A stretch of 64,000 nucleotides of DNA from Stenotrophomonas maltophilia (lineage in GTDB: Bacteria; Pseudomonadota; Gammaproteobacteria; Xanthomonadales; Xanthomonadaceae). Below the pieces are notes generated by a model. That model was not told the origin of the DNA. It worked only from the letters and a program-made list of their open reading frames with translations, and ran no database searches. Made by a program: the position numbers and the translations under genes. Numbering within the stretch: position 1 is the first letter of the stretch; each line of letters begins with the position of its first letter. Below, piece by piece: positions 34,661-41,192 of this stretch. The DNA is taken from the NCBI RefSeq assembly GCF_900186865.1, contig NZ_LT906480.1, forward strand, positions 3,118,001-3,182,000, given 5' to 3'.

Positions 34661-36007
34661 ATGGACGAACACACTGTAGGACATGCCGGTTCAGGCGGCT
34701 CTGATATTTTGCAGGCGGCACAGCCGCCGCTACAGCACGGCCAGCATGCGGGCCAATGGGGTAACGGCGGCCAACATGCAAACGTGGCCCCAGCCGCCGC
34801 ACAGCCGCCCAGCAGCCCCGAAAGCCAAGGGTTCTTTTGGAAAGATAACGTAGGCTTTGCCAGTAGCTTCCTTGACGAGGTGGAGCGCAGGGCGCAGCGG
34901 GCACAAACGGAGCTATTCAAGCTCGGTGCCGCAATATCAACCGAAGAGTGGTGGCATGCACGGGTTGCACAGCCTGCCATTGTGGAAGACTGGTTCCACG
35001 AGGACGTTGGCGTATTCGTCGCACCGGGCGGCACGGGCAAGACGACGCTGCTGCTGTTTCAGGTCATCCATATCGTGCTTGGGCGCGATCTGTTCGGTCA
35101 CCGAGTGCTGAATCCCGGCCCGGTCATCATTCTCACAGCAGAGGACAGCCGTGAAACGCTGGTTGCCCGCCTGCGGCACATGTGCCAGCAACTTCGTCTG
35201 TCGCAGGACGAGGAACGGCAAGTCCGTGAAGAAGTGAATATCACAGACGTATCAGGCAAAGGGTTCAAACTCACCACAGTGGAAAAGGATGTGGTGGCAC
35301 CGAGCAAGCTCCTTGACCGATTCGTCGTCAATGCCTCCGAACTGCACCCGTCGCTAATCATCATTGACCCAATGGTGTCGTTCGGCGTCGGTGAAAGCCG
35401 TATCAACGATTCTGAGCAGGGTCTGATTGATGCCGCGCGGCGGATCAAGAACGAACTGCGGTGCGCGGTGCTCTACGTTCATCACACCGGCAAGGCGAAC
35501 GCGCGGGATGCGTCGCTAGACCAGTACAGCGGGCGCGGCGGCAGCGCGCTGGCAGACGGGGCGCGCATGGTGCATGTGCTTCAGCGGCTTGACCACGAAG
35601 CATGGACGGAAGCAACCGGCGACGAACTGACGGACGACGATTCGGGGTTCGTGCTTGCGCGGCCAAAGATGACATGGTGCGCACCACAGCCCCACGTCTA
35701 TCTCAAGAGGCGCGGCTATTTGTTTGAGCGGTTTGACGCTGTTGCAGCGACCGAAGGTGCTGGCGCTGTGATTGACAGAGATGCGGAAAAGATTTTCCAG
35801 TTCGTGCGCGAGGAATACCTACACGGCAAGAAGTACAGCCAGAACGACCTTATTCATATGAAGCTGGTTGGCTCACAGAGCAGGCTGCGCGCCGCCGTGT
35901 CGCGGCTGAAGGCTGACAACCGGCTGATGGACGAGAAACTAACCACAACCGGCCAAGGCGGCGCACGGCAGTTCCTACGACCGATGGAGCTACCGCAGCA
36001 GGCCTAA
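34661..36007 (+). CDS. RepA-like/AAA_25 ATPase, replication helicase
   Basis: A 448-aa protein. The N-terminal ~70 residues are Gly/Gln/His/Ala-rich and probably disordered. The ATPase core shows Walker A PGGTGKTTLL (near 122-131), VIILTAEDSRETLVARL, Walker B LIIIDPMVSF (Asp near 236) and the sensor-like AVLYVHHTGK, the signature of RepA/hexameric DnaB-like helicases (AAA_25). The C-terminus (about 370-440) is a winged-helix-like region. It probably drives autonomous replication of the excised element; GTGTTG repeats directly downstream could be its origin. Confidence 0.85.
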   Translation: MDEHTVGHAGSGGSDILQAAQPPLQHGQHAGQWGNGGQHANVAPAAAQPPSSPESQGFFWKDNVGFASSFLDEVERRAQRAQTELFKLGAAISTEEWWHARVAQPAIVEDWFHEDVGVFVAPGGTGKTTLLLFQVIHIVLGRDLFGHRVLNPGPVIILTAEDSRETLVARLRHMCQQLRLSQDEERQVREEVNITDVSGKGFKLTTVEKDVVAPSKLLDRFVVNASELHPSLIIIDPMVSFGVGESRINDSEQGLIDAARRIKNELRCAVLYVHHTGKANARDASLDQYSGRGGSALADGARMVHVLQRLDHEAWTEATGDELTDDDSGFVLARPKMTWCAPQPHVYLKRRGYLFERFDAVAATEGAGAVIDRDAEKIFQFVREEYLHGKKYSQNDLIHMKLVGSQSRLRAAVSRLKADNRLMDEKLTTTGQGGARQFLRPMELPQQA

Positions 36008-36009
36008 AC

Positions 36010-36205
36010 GGCCTTGGTGTGTTGCTGTGTTTTTGGTGTGTTGGTGGTGTGTTACCACAGCAAGGAAGGGAACACATGCAAACACGGTTTTTGCCGTGTT
36101 GCTGTGTAATTCCCTTAGGGCAACACAGCAAACCAAAGCGGCGGCGTCCCACATGCCAAAGCGGCCTTGTGCTGGTCGGTCGCCGTTTTGGTGTGTTGCC
36201 CGTGG
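36010..36205 (+). other. Iteron-like repeats and hairpin: candidate replication origin of the element
   Basis: Immediately after the RepA-like gene, TTGGTGTGTTG or close variants occur at about 36014, 36033, 36043, 36093 and 36188, with inverted forms between 36070 and 36130. A hairpin pairs TTGCTGTGT (36099-36107) with ACACAGCAA (36123-36131), with CCC-TTA-GGG in its loop. No ORF is present. Such direct and inverted repeats beside a replication helicase gene suggest an origin; a regulatory region is the alternative. Confidence 0.45.
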
Positions 36206-36688
36206 TCACCCAATTGCAGCGGTGGCGCGTGACAGCCCGTTAAATCGCCTCCAGACGTAAAACTCGCAGGCCACGTTGTTCTCGTTCCAACCGTGGTCAG
36301 TGGCGGCAGCTTTCGCGTCCTTGATCGTTGCGCCCGGGTGCGCGTCCAGCCACGCCCAGACCGCAGCGCACAGGCCACCCGCACGCGGGCGCTTGACGCC
36401 GTTGCGTTCTTCACGCTCCACCTTCGGGGCGGCTGCTTTCTTCGCCTTGCTTGTGGTCACCCCCTGCACGGCGACAGCGGGCGCTACAGGCTCGCTTTCG
36501 GTAGCGGTCGCCGCTGGGGTACTGGCCGCACCCTGCGCAGCGCTTGCGGGCGGCTGCTTCGCCTTCCAGCCAAAGCGCACCTCGTCGCCGTTCTTATGCA
36601 CGGTGATTTCCACCAGTTCAGCGGGCACCCCTGCGGCAACACCAGCGCGGCGGGCGTTGTTCCGGTTCGTGTAGGTCTTGGCTTCCAT
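36206..36688 (-). CDS. Hypothetical protein with C-terminal HTH-like region
   Basis: A 160-aa protein on the opposite strand to its neighbours. Start MEAKTYTNRNNARRAG, a middle Ala/Pro/Thr-rich linker, then a conserved-looking C-terminus (GGLCAAVWAWLDAHPGATIK, then DHGWNENNVACEFYVWRRFNG) that could fold as a small helical DNA-binding module. Similar layouts occur in phage and island proteins. Start at 36688 has an appropriate GGAGCAA upstream. Family name not known to me. Confidence 0.65.
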   Translation of the reverse strand: MEAKTYTNRNNARRAGVAAGVPAELVEITVHKNGDEVRFGWKAKQPPASAAQGAASTPAATATESEPVAPAVAVQGVTTSKAKKAAAPKVEREERNGVKRPRAGGLCAAVWAWLDAHPGATIKDAKAAATDHGWNENNVACEFYVWRRFNGLSRATAAIG

Positions 36689-36939
36689 CGTCGTTGCTCC
36701 TGTGCGGGTTGTAGATGGGGCAACGCTAAGACGCATCTCCGAGACTCGGCAACGACTTTTTGGATGCACCCGACAGCGCCTTTGATGCCGAACGAATAAC
36801 GCCCAATTACTTGTTCCCAGTTTGTTCTTGAACTGTAGAGCGTTGTTTTAAATAAATATTCCTTGCGGACCTTCGCTGATATTTCCCAGCATGTAAGCAA
36901 TGCGTACCAGTTACGCGCCTTTTATCAAGGAGTTTGCAC

Positions 36940-37656
36940 ATGCCTACCGAAATTGATGCCCGTATCACGCCCACGCTGCACCCCGACAACGTCGCAAGCA
37001 TTGACGGCTTTGACGAGCAGACCGCGCCGTATCTCGCGCCCACCATGACCGCGTTCAGCACCGCCTATGAAGGCATTCGTGCTGTCCATGAGGCGCGGGA
37101 GAAAGCCAAAACCAATCCGACTTGGAATGAAGCGCATCAGATCATTCACACGGACGACTTCGCGCAAAAGCACCTCGCTCGTATCACCAAAAGTTTCGAC
37201 GTAACCCGCTCGAACTTGGAGAAGGGTATTGCGATGCTGGAGCAGCAGCTTGCAACGCCACTTGAATCCAAGGCAGCGCAGAGCGTCAGCGCTGAGATTC
37301 GCGCCTACGCCAAGAACCTGCCCAGCGAACAGCGCCACAAGTTCATCCAGCAAGCCATTGACGAGGGTGACCACACTTCAGTCGCGGCGCTTCTGGGTGC
37401 CCCGCCATATCTGTCCGGCCTCGATGCGAACTTCCAGCAGACCTATGTTCGTTTCTGGAACGAGCGCAGCGCTCCCGAAGTTGCCCAGCGCCTCAAGGCG
37501 ATGAAGGGTGCCAAGCAGATGATCGAAGAGCGGGCCGGATTGGTGTTCAAAGAGCTTGAGAAGGCTGTTGGCGCGCCCCCGCACAAGGCCGCCGCTCTTC
37601 GGAAAGCCAAGACGGAAGCGGAGCAAGCCTTCGTCCTCAAGGACATTGGCCAGTGA
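36940..37656 (+). CDS. Hypothetical phage/island protein
   Basis: A 238-aa soluble, mostly helical protein with no motif I recognise. The ATG at 36940 is preceded by AAGGAG at 7 nt. It is the first of six same-strand genes with short gaps or overlaps, and is probably part of a late or packaging-like module with the DUF5681 gene that follows. Confidence 0.7.
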   Translation: MPTEIDARITPTLHPDNVASIDGFDEQTAPYLAPTMTAFSTAYEGIRAVHEAREKAKTNPTWNEAHQIIHTDDFAQKHLARITKSFDVTRSNLEKGIAMLEQQLATPLESKAAQSVSAEIRAYAKNLPSEQRHKFIQQAIDEGDHTSVAALLGAPPYLSGLDANFQQTYVRFWNERSAPEVAQRLKAMKGAKQMIEERAGLVFKELEKAVGAPPHKAAALRKAKTEAEQAFVLKDIGQ

Positions 37657-37701
37657 CCTTGTTGGCCCCTGCAATCAACAACATCAAGCGGAGGTAATCA
37701 A

Positions 37702-38175
37702 GTGTCCGAATCCCAAACGCCTGAATGGCTCAAGACATGGCAGGACTCCCCTGCTGCGCAGGAGCCGCCGCACCGTGGCGGGTTCTTGCCCGGAGTGAGC
37801 GGAAATCCTCGGGGCAGGCCGGTCGGGTCGCGGAACAAGAAGAACGTCATCGCTGACGAGCTTGCCAAGGAAGGTAGCGCGGTGGCCCGTGTGGTCATGG
37901 ACGCTGCGCTTGCCGGTGATATGCAGGCCGCCAACATGGTGCTGCAACGTCTGTCGCCTCCGCTCCGTGCCCGCGCTGAAAAGGTGACGTTTGAACTGAC
38001 CCCGGACGCGCCCCTGCACGAGCAGGCCAATCAGGTGCTCGCGTCGGTGGCGGAAGGCGCGATTGACCCGGAGACCGGAAAGCTGCTTATCGACTGTATC
38101 CAGTCGGTGGCGGGCATCCGTGCCGTTGATGAACTGGAAGCGCGCCTTATCGCGCTGGAGGAGAAACAAGCATGA
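37702..38175 (+). CDS. DUF5681 protein, small-terminase-like
   Basis: A 157-aa protein with the DUF5681 signature FLPGVSGNPRGRPVGSRNKK near the N-terminus, common in phage and satellite genomes near packaging genes. The start is GTG at 37702 with GGAGGT at 7 nt upstream. The stop overlaps the next ATG (ATGA). No large terminase or portal gene accompanies it in this element. Confidence 0.8.
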   Translation: MSESQTPEWLKTWQDSPAAQEPPHRGGFLPGVSGNPRGRPVGSRNKKNVIADELAKEGSAVARVVMDAALAGDMQAANMVLQRLSPPLRARAEKVTFELTPDAPLHEQANQVLASVAEGAIDPETGKLLIDCIQSVAGIRAVDELEARLIALEEKQA

Positions 38176-38384
38176 GCATCTATGACACCGACAGCATTCC
38201 GCTGAATGGCTGGGCGCGGCCAAAGATCGAGCGCCCGATCGACACGCCGCAGGGGCAAGCCGATCTCAAGCTGATTGTCGAGACCTGCTACGCCGCGATC
38301 CTCAACTGCGACGACCCTGCCGTGCGCTGGCAGGCCGCGCGCCTGTTGCAAGCAATCGGCCCATTGAAAGGAACCCTGCAATGA
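38172..38384 (+). CDS. Small hypothetical island protein
   Basis: A 70-aa protein (MSIYDTDSIPLNGWARPKIE) overlapping its upstream and downstream neighbours by 4 nt each, so it is translationally coupled within the module. Function not recognised. Confidence 0.65.
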   Translation: MSIYDTDSIPLNGWARPKIERPIDTPQGQADLKLIVETCYAAILNCDDPAVRWQAARLLQAIGPLKGTLQ

Positions 38385-38563
38385 AGAACCTGCACACCGA
38401 CCCGCGCGAGAACGCGCCCGTCAAGCACACGGTAACGCCCGACGACCTGCAACAGATTCAGCAGCGCCGCATCGAGGCGCATGCAGCCCGCGAGACTAGC
38501 GACGCGCTGAACCTGCTCCGCGCTTTCAAGCTGGGCGAGGCGCTGCGCGAGGCACGGGAGTAA
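38381..38563 (+). CDS. Small hypothetical island protein
   Basis: A 60-aa highly charged protein (VTPDDLQQIQQRRIEAHAAR) predicted to be helical. Coupled to the preceding ORF by an ATGA overlap. Function not recognised. Confidence 0.6.
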   Translation: MKNLHTDPRENAPVKHTVTPDDLQQIQQRRIEAHAARETSDALNLLRAFKLGEALREARE

Positions 38564-38567
38564 CCAC

Positions 38568-38795
38568 ATGAGCATCAGCAGCGCCAAGGGCATGCTCGCC
38601 CGCCTCAAGCACTTGGAGCGCTCGCAAGGTGCGACCGACGAGATGCGAGGCTGGGTCAGTGACATGCTCGGCGCTGCCATTGCTGACGGTCGCATGTGCC
38701 CGGTCGATGGCCCTGTGGTGCTGCACTGCGTGATGAACTGGATCGACGACGGCACCGCACGCGCCGGGACTGCTGGCTGGGGGTTGCTGCGATGA
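38568..38795 (+). CDS. Small hypothetical island protein
   Basis: A 75-aa protein (MSISSAKGMLARLKHLERSQ) starting 4 nt after the previous stop and overlapping the next start by 4 nt. No motif recognised. Confidence 0.6.
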   Translation: MSISSAKGMLARLKHLERSQGATDEMRGWVSDMLGAAIADGRMCPVDGPVVLHCVMNWIDDGTARAGTAGWGLLR

Positions 38796-39034
38796 AGCCG
38801 AATTTCCAAGGCTTCGTAGAGCCGCGCATGTGGCCGCAGGACGACGGAGCGCGACGCGAACCCGTGCTTGATGCTGACCACAAGCCGCCGCGCGTGGTGC
38901 GCTATGTCGGCTGGCGGAAGTGCATGCGCTGTGGTCAGCTCTTTTGGTCGGAGGACGTGCAGCGCTTGCGCCTATGCACCCCGCAACCGAACCGGCAAGG
39001 ATGCAGGAGCAGACAAGACGACGACGGCATCTGA
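38792..39034 (+). CDS. Small zinc-finger-like island protein
   Basis: An 80-aa protein with a CMRC knuckle and further cysteines (LCTP, GC) that could bind zinc (WRKCMRCGQLFWSEDVQRLR). Start overlaps the preceding stop (ATGA). It is the last gene of the module; a perfect hairpin follows about 150 nt later. Confidence 0.65.
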   Translation: MKPNFQGFVEPRMWPQDDGARREPVLDADHKPPRVVRYVGWRKCMRCGQLFWSEDVQRLRLCTPQPNRQGCRSRQDDDGI

Positions 39035-39422
39035 AAAACCCTGCACCGCCCTTATCGTCGTCAGCGGTGCAGCGGTGCCCGGTACTAGAGAAGCCGGGCC
39101 GTGCCACAGCATGCCGATGCACGTTAATCAATCGGATGCAGCAGCGAGGCGGGTTGTGCTCCTACCTGTCCGACGCTGCCTTCAACGGGTGCCGCTGGCA
39201 CCCGTTGTCGTTTGTGCGGCTGCGCGAGCGTAGCGGGCGGCTGGGGCGACGATCACCACACCGCCGCCGCTAGGGTACTAGCGAGCACGGCAAGTGGCCT
39301 GCAGCGGCGCGCATGCCAGCGGATAAGGAACGACAAACACGGAGTTATTCGGGCTTGCCCGCTAACCGATTGATGGGCTTGTGGTTAGCTCGGTTCAACC
39401 GGGAGCGCATAAGCCCAGCGTA
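39035..39422. other. 388-bp gap without a gene between phage-like module and mer genes
   Basis: No frame here has convincing coding character. It contains a perfect 11-bp hairpin CAACGGGTGCC-GCT-GGCACCCGTTG (39183-39207) followed by TCGTTT, a plausible terminator of the small-ORF module, and a GTGGTTAG/CTAACCAC inverted repeat (39381-39430) overlapping the end of the mer operon. I found no transposon ends. Confidence 0.5.
39183..39207 (+). terminator. Hairpin ending the small-ORF module
   Basis: Perfect 11-bp stem with a 3-nt loop, followed by a short T-rich stretch (TCGTTT). Strong stem but weak T-tract. Confidence 0.45.
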
Positions 39423-39635
39423 CTAACCACAGCACTGTTTCTGAGTCTGGATCGGCGGGCAAGGCACTGATCCGAACGAGCAGAATACGCAGCAGTCACC
39501 CGGCTTTGGGCGCAGCAGAATTTTGCAATTCTCGCACTCGTAGTAGAACTGGCACGCATCGGTTGGCATGGTTTCCTTCTTTGCGAAGCCACAATGCGGA
39601 CACGTAAGCACAGACTCAAGGACAACGGCATCCAT
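39423..39635 (-). CDS. GDCCVxC-domain small cysteine protein of the mer operon
   Basis: A 70-aa protein with eleven cysteines, including two CxxC pairs (CPHC, CENC) and the hallmark GDCCVFCSFG (Cys48, 49, 52). Such GDCCVxC (seleno)proteins recur next to merT/merP; their biochemical role is not established, though metal or mercury binding is likely. Third gene of the merT-merP operon, 7 nt after merP. Here Cys, not selenocysteine, occupies the motif. Confidence 0.85.
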   Translation of the reverse strand: MDAVVLESVLTCPHCGFAKKETMPTDACQFYYECENCKILLRPKPGDCCVFCSFGSVPCPPIQTQKQCCG

Positions 39636-39642
39636 AGTAGTA

Positions 39643-39918
39643 TCACTTCCGCACTGTGGAGGGATAACCGGCGTTTGTCGTCGCTGTAGTCAGCACCTGC
39701 GGCTGCGCCTTGTCAGGGTCATACGTCACCGTGGCGGTCTTCGAGTCGTAATCAACTTTCACCGCGCTCACGCCAACGACCTTTTCGAGCGACTTCTTGA
39801 CCGTGATTGGGCATGTGCCACAGGTCATGTTCTGGACATCAAGAGTGACCGTCTTCGGCGTACCGGCGAACACCGCCAACGGAAGCGCTGCAAGCGTGGT
39901 AATTAACAATCGGCGCAT
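39643..39918 (-). CDS. merP: MerP periplasmic mercury-binding protein
   Basis: A 91-aa precursor: signal peptide to about residue 19 (LAALPLAVFAG), then an HMA domain with the Hg(II)-binding GMTCxxC-type motif (MTCGTCPITVKKSLEKV, Cys33 and Cys36). It captures Hg(II) in the periplasm and passes it to MerT. 15 nt downstream of merT. Confidence 0.95.
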   Translation of the reverse strand: MRRLLITTLAALPLAVFAGTPKTVTLDVQNMTCGTCPITVKKSLEKVVGVSAVKVDYDSKTATVTYDPDKAQPQVLTTATTNAGYPSTVRK

Positions 39919-39933
39919 GGGAACAACCTCCTA

Positions 39934-40281
39934 TCAGTAGAACAGTGGGGCCAGCCACGGCACCGACAACAAGGCGAAGAGCAGCACAGTAACGATCCAG
40001 AACACTAGTCGCTGGCGCTTGCGCGTTCGTGCATCAACGCAAGGCGTGTCTGGCGCGCAGGCCTGAGGCACTAGATAGAGCTTGCGGAACGCAAGCCCGA
40101 GGAACACCAGTGTCAGTCCGATGAGGATCGGTCGATATGGCTCAAGTGCGGTCAGGCTGCTGACCCATGCACCGCCGATGCCGAGGGTCAACAGCACGAG
40201 AGGGCCGACGCAGCACACCGAGGCACCGATTGCGGCCAAGGCACCCGCAATCAATGAGCCGTTGCCGGTGAGTTGTGCCAT
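39934..40281 (-). CDS. merT: MerT mercuric ion transporter
   Basis: A 115-aa inner-membrane protein with three transmembrane helices. Cys23-Cys24 (GASVCCVGPLV) in helix 1 and the cytoplasmic pair Cys75/Cys81 (ACAPDTPC) match the Hg relay of Tn501/Tn21 MerT. First gene of the operon driven by the MerR-controlled promoter. Confidence 0.95.
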   Translation of the reverse strand: MAQLTGNGSLIAGALAAIGASVCCVGPLVLLTLGIGGAWVSSLTALEPYRPILIGLTLVFLGLAFRKLYLVPQACAPDTPCVDARTRKRQRLVFWIVTVLLFALLSVPWLAPLFY

Positions 40282-40314
40282 AAGAGTCTCCTTGAACCTA
40301 TCTGCCTGGTGCTA

Positions 40315-40345
40315 CTCTAAATGCTGTACCTAGGTACGGGATCAA
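40315..40345 (-). promoter_or_regulatory. MerR-controlled merT promoter and operator
   Basis: On the minus strand: -35 TTGATC (40340-40345), a 19-bp spacer CCGTACCTAGGTACAGCAT and -10 TTAGAG (40315-40320). The spacer holds the dyad GTACCTAGGTAC (40326-40337), the mer operator core. The same region must serve the divergent merR promoter. Confidence 0.88.
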
Positions 40346-40355
40346 GGGGAATTTG

Positions 40356-40754
40356 ATGGCGGCAGAGCTAACTATCGGCAAGCTGGCAAATGCGGCTGGC
40401 GTGAACATCGAGACGATCCGGTACTACCAGAGGCGAGGCTTGCTGGATGAGCCACCCAAGCCTCTGGGCGGTCATCGCCGCTATGCGCCGCAGCAAGTCA
40501 AGCGTCTACGATTTATCCGCCGCGCGCAGGTTCTAGGATTCACACTGGACGAGATCGCCGGTCTCTTGAGGCTCGAGGAAGCGTGCGCATGCGCAGAGAC
40601 GCTCGACCTTGCTGCTCACAAGCTCCAAATCATTGATGCCAAGCTCGCGGACTTGACTGCGATGCGCAAGGCGCTTGCTGACCTGATGCGCGAGTGCGAA
40701 TCGTCTGGCATGAAAGGGGCATGCCCGATCATTCACACACTGGCAGCAGACTGA
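40356..40754 (+). CDS. merR: MerR mercury-responsive regulator
   Basis: A 132-aa metalloregulator: winged HTH (LTIGKLANAAGVNIETIRYY), dimerisation helix and Cys79, Cys114 and Cys123. Their 35/9 spacing equals that of the Hg-binding Cys82, Cys117 and Cys126 of Tn501 MerR. Start at 40356 with AGGGGA about 6 nt upstream. Divergent from merT over a 74-bp operator region. Confidence 0.95.
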   Translation: MAAELTIGKLANAAGVNIETIRYYQRRGLLDEPPKPLGGHRRYAPQQVKRLRFIRRAQVLGFTLDEIAGLLRLEEACACAETLDLAAHKLQIIDAKLADLTAMRKALADLMRECESSGMKGACPIIHTLAAD

Positions 40755-40775
40755 GCTTCGTAGGTAGTTGTCACG

Positions 40776-40788
40776 CGAACTGCTTATG
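40776..40788 (+). repeat. Putative integrase arm-type site, right copy
   Basis: CGAACTGCTTATG, identical to 32644-32656, located between merR and the element's tRNA gene. Confidence 0.5.
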
Positions 40789-40823
40789 GTGTGCTTACGC
40801 CACACCTTTTGCCCAACTACAAG

Positions 40824-40848
40824 AAAGCCCCGACTGGCGGGGCTTTTT
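40824..40848. terminator. Bidirectional terminator between merR and the element's tRNA-Ser
   Basis: AAAGCCCCG-ACTGG-CGGGGCTTT followed by further Ts on the plus strand, and by TTTCTT on the minus strand. It can end merR on the plus strand and the tRNA-Ser transcript on the minus strand. Confidence 0.85.
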
Positions 40849-40906
40849 GTCGCTTTTGACAAACCCTTTGCGCGCTCACAGAACTGCGCTAAGTGTTTGT
40901 TTTTAT

Positions 40907-40994
40907 TGGCGGAAGCTCAGGGATTCGAACCCTGGAACCCTTGCGGGTTGCCGGTTTTCAAGACCGGTGCAATCGACCACTCTGCCAAGCTTCC
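40907..40994 (-). tRNA. tRNA-Ser(UGA), complete copy carried by the element
   Basis: An 88-nt tRNA with encoded CCA: acceptor GGAAGCT/AGCTTCC, D-arm, anticodon stem CCGGT/ACCGG with loop CTTGAAA (anticodon TGA at 40958-40960), long class II variable arm AACCC-GCAA-GGGTT and T-arm CAGGG-TTCGAAT-CCCTG. All stems pair. It shares only the anticodon arm region with the interrupted host tRNA and differs in acceptor, variable and T stems, so it is a foreign isoacceptor rather than a duplication. It lies 7 nt from the broken host 5' half and in the same orientation. Confidence 0.97.
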
Positions 40995-41001
40995 TACAAC
41001 T

Positions 41002-41010
41002 GTTTTCAAG
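41002..41010. repeat. Right attachment core (attR-like) of the element
   Basis: GTTTTCAAG, identical to the left core at 32509-32517. To its right is host tRNA sequence, to its left element sequence. Confidence 0.85.
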
Positions 41011-41042
41011 ACCGGTGCCTTAAACCGCTCGGCCATCTCTCC
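41002..41042 (-). pseudogene. 5' half of the disrupted host tRNA-Ser(UGA)
   Basis: On the minus strand: GGAGAGATGGCCGAGCGG, D-arm, CCGGT and anticodon loop CTTGAAA, then two stem bases before it diverges into the element. The complementary 3' anticodon stem, variable arm, T-arm and acceptor strand are missing here and lie at 32460-32517. It still has its promoter, so it is transcribed as the leader of the element's tRNA. Confidence 0.92.
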
Positions 41043-41072
41043 GCATCGGCCCAGCCTGCTGGCCGGGCACGC

Positions 41073-41101
41073 ATTCTCGCACGGCCGGGCGATTTGCCCA
41101 A
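41073..41101 (-). promoter_or_regulatory. Host tRNA-Ser promoter, now driving the element's tRNA-Ser
   Basis: Minus strand -35 TTGGGC (41096-41101), 17-bp spacer and -10 GAGAAT (41073-41078), about 30 nt upstream of the tRNA 5' end, with a GC-rich discriminator. It is the only promoter-like sequence seen upstream of the element's tRNA. Confidence 0.6.
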
Positions 41102-41192
41102 GACCCCTACGCCACGTCCATCTGCAACTAATCCGATAGCCTTCCCACGCCCCGGCTGGCTAGAGTGACCAATTCCCTCTAGTTCCACCCGC

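Larger units (their letters stand above)
32509..41010 (+). mobile_element. 8.5-kb integrative element in tRNA-Ser(UGA) carrying mer genes and a replacement tRNA
   Basis: Bounded by 9-bp direct repeats GTTTTCAAG and flanked by the two halves of one tRNA-Ser gene. It encodes a tyrosine integrase next to the left end, an AlpA-like regulator, a RepA-like ATPase, several small phage-like ORFs, merR/merT/merP with a GDCCVxC protein, and a complete tRNA-Ser(UGA) at the right end. A 13-bp direct repeat CGAACTGCTTATG near each end (32644-32656 and 40776-40788) fits integrase arm sites. No conjugation genes are present, so it is a mobilisable or satellite-like element. Base composition appears more AT-rich in its non-coding parts than in the flanks. 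Confidence 0.9.

Noticed and set aside
39035..39422. Possible transposon end delivering the mer genes
   Set aside because: I looked for Tn21/Tn501-like terminal inverted repeats or a transposase/resolvase and found none; mer seems to move with the whole element.
40954..40962. Element's own tRNA as simple duplication of the host tRNA made on integration
   Set aside because: Acceptor, variable and T stems differ with compensating pairs, so it is a separate tRNA-Ser gene and not an integration duplicate.
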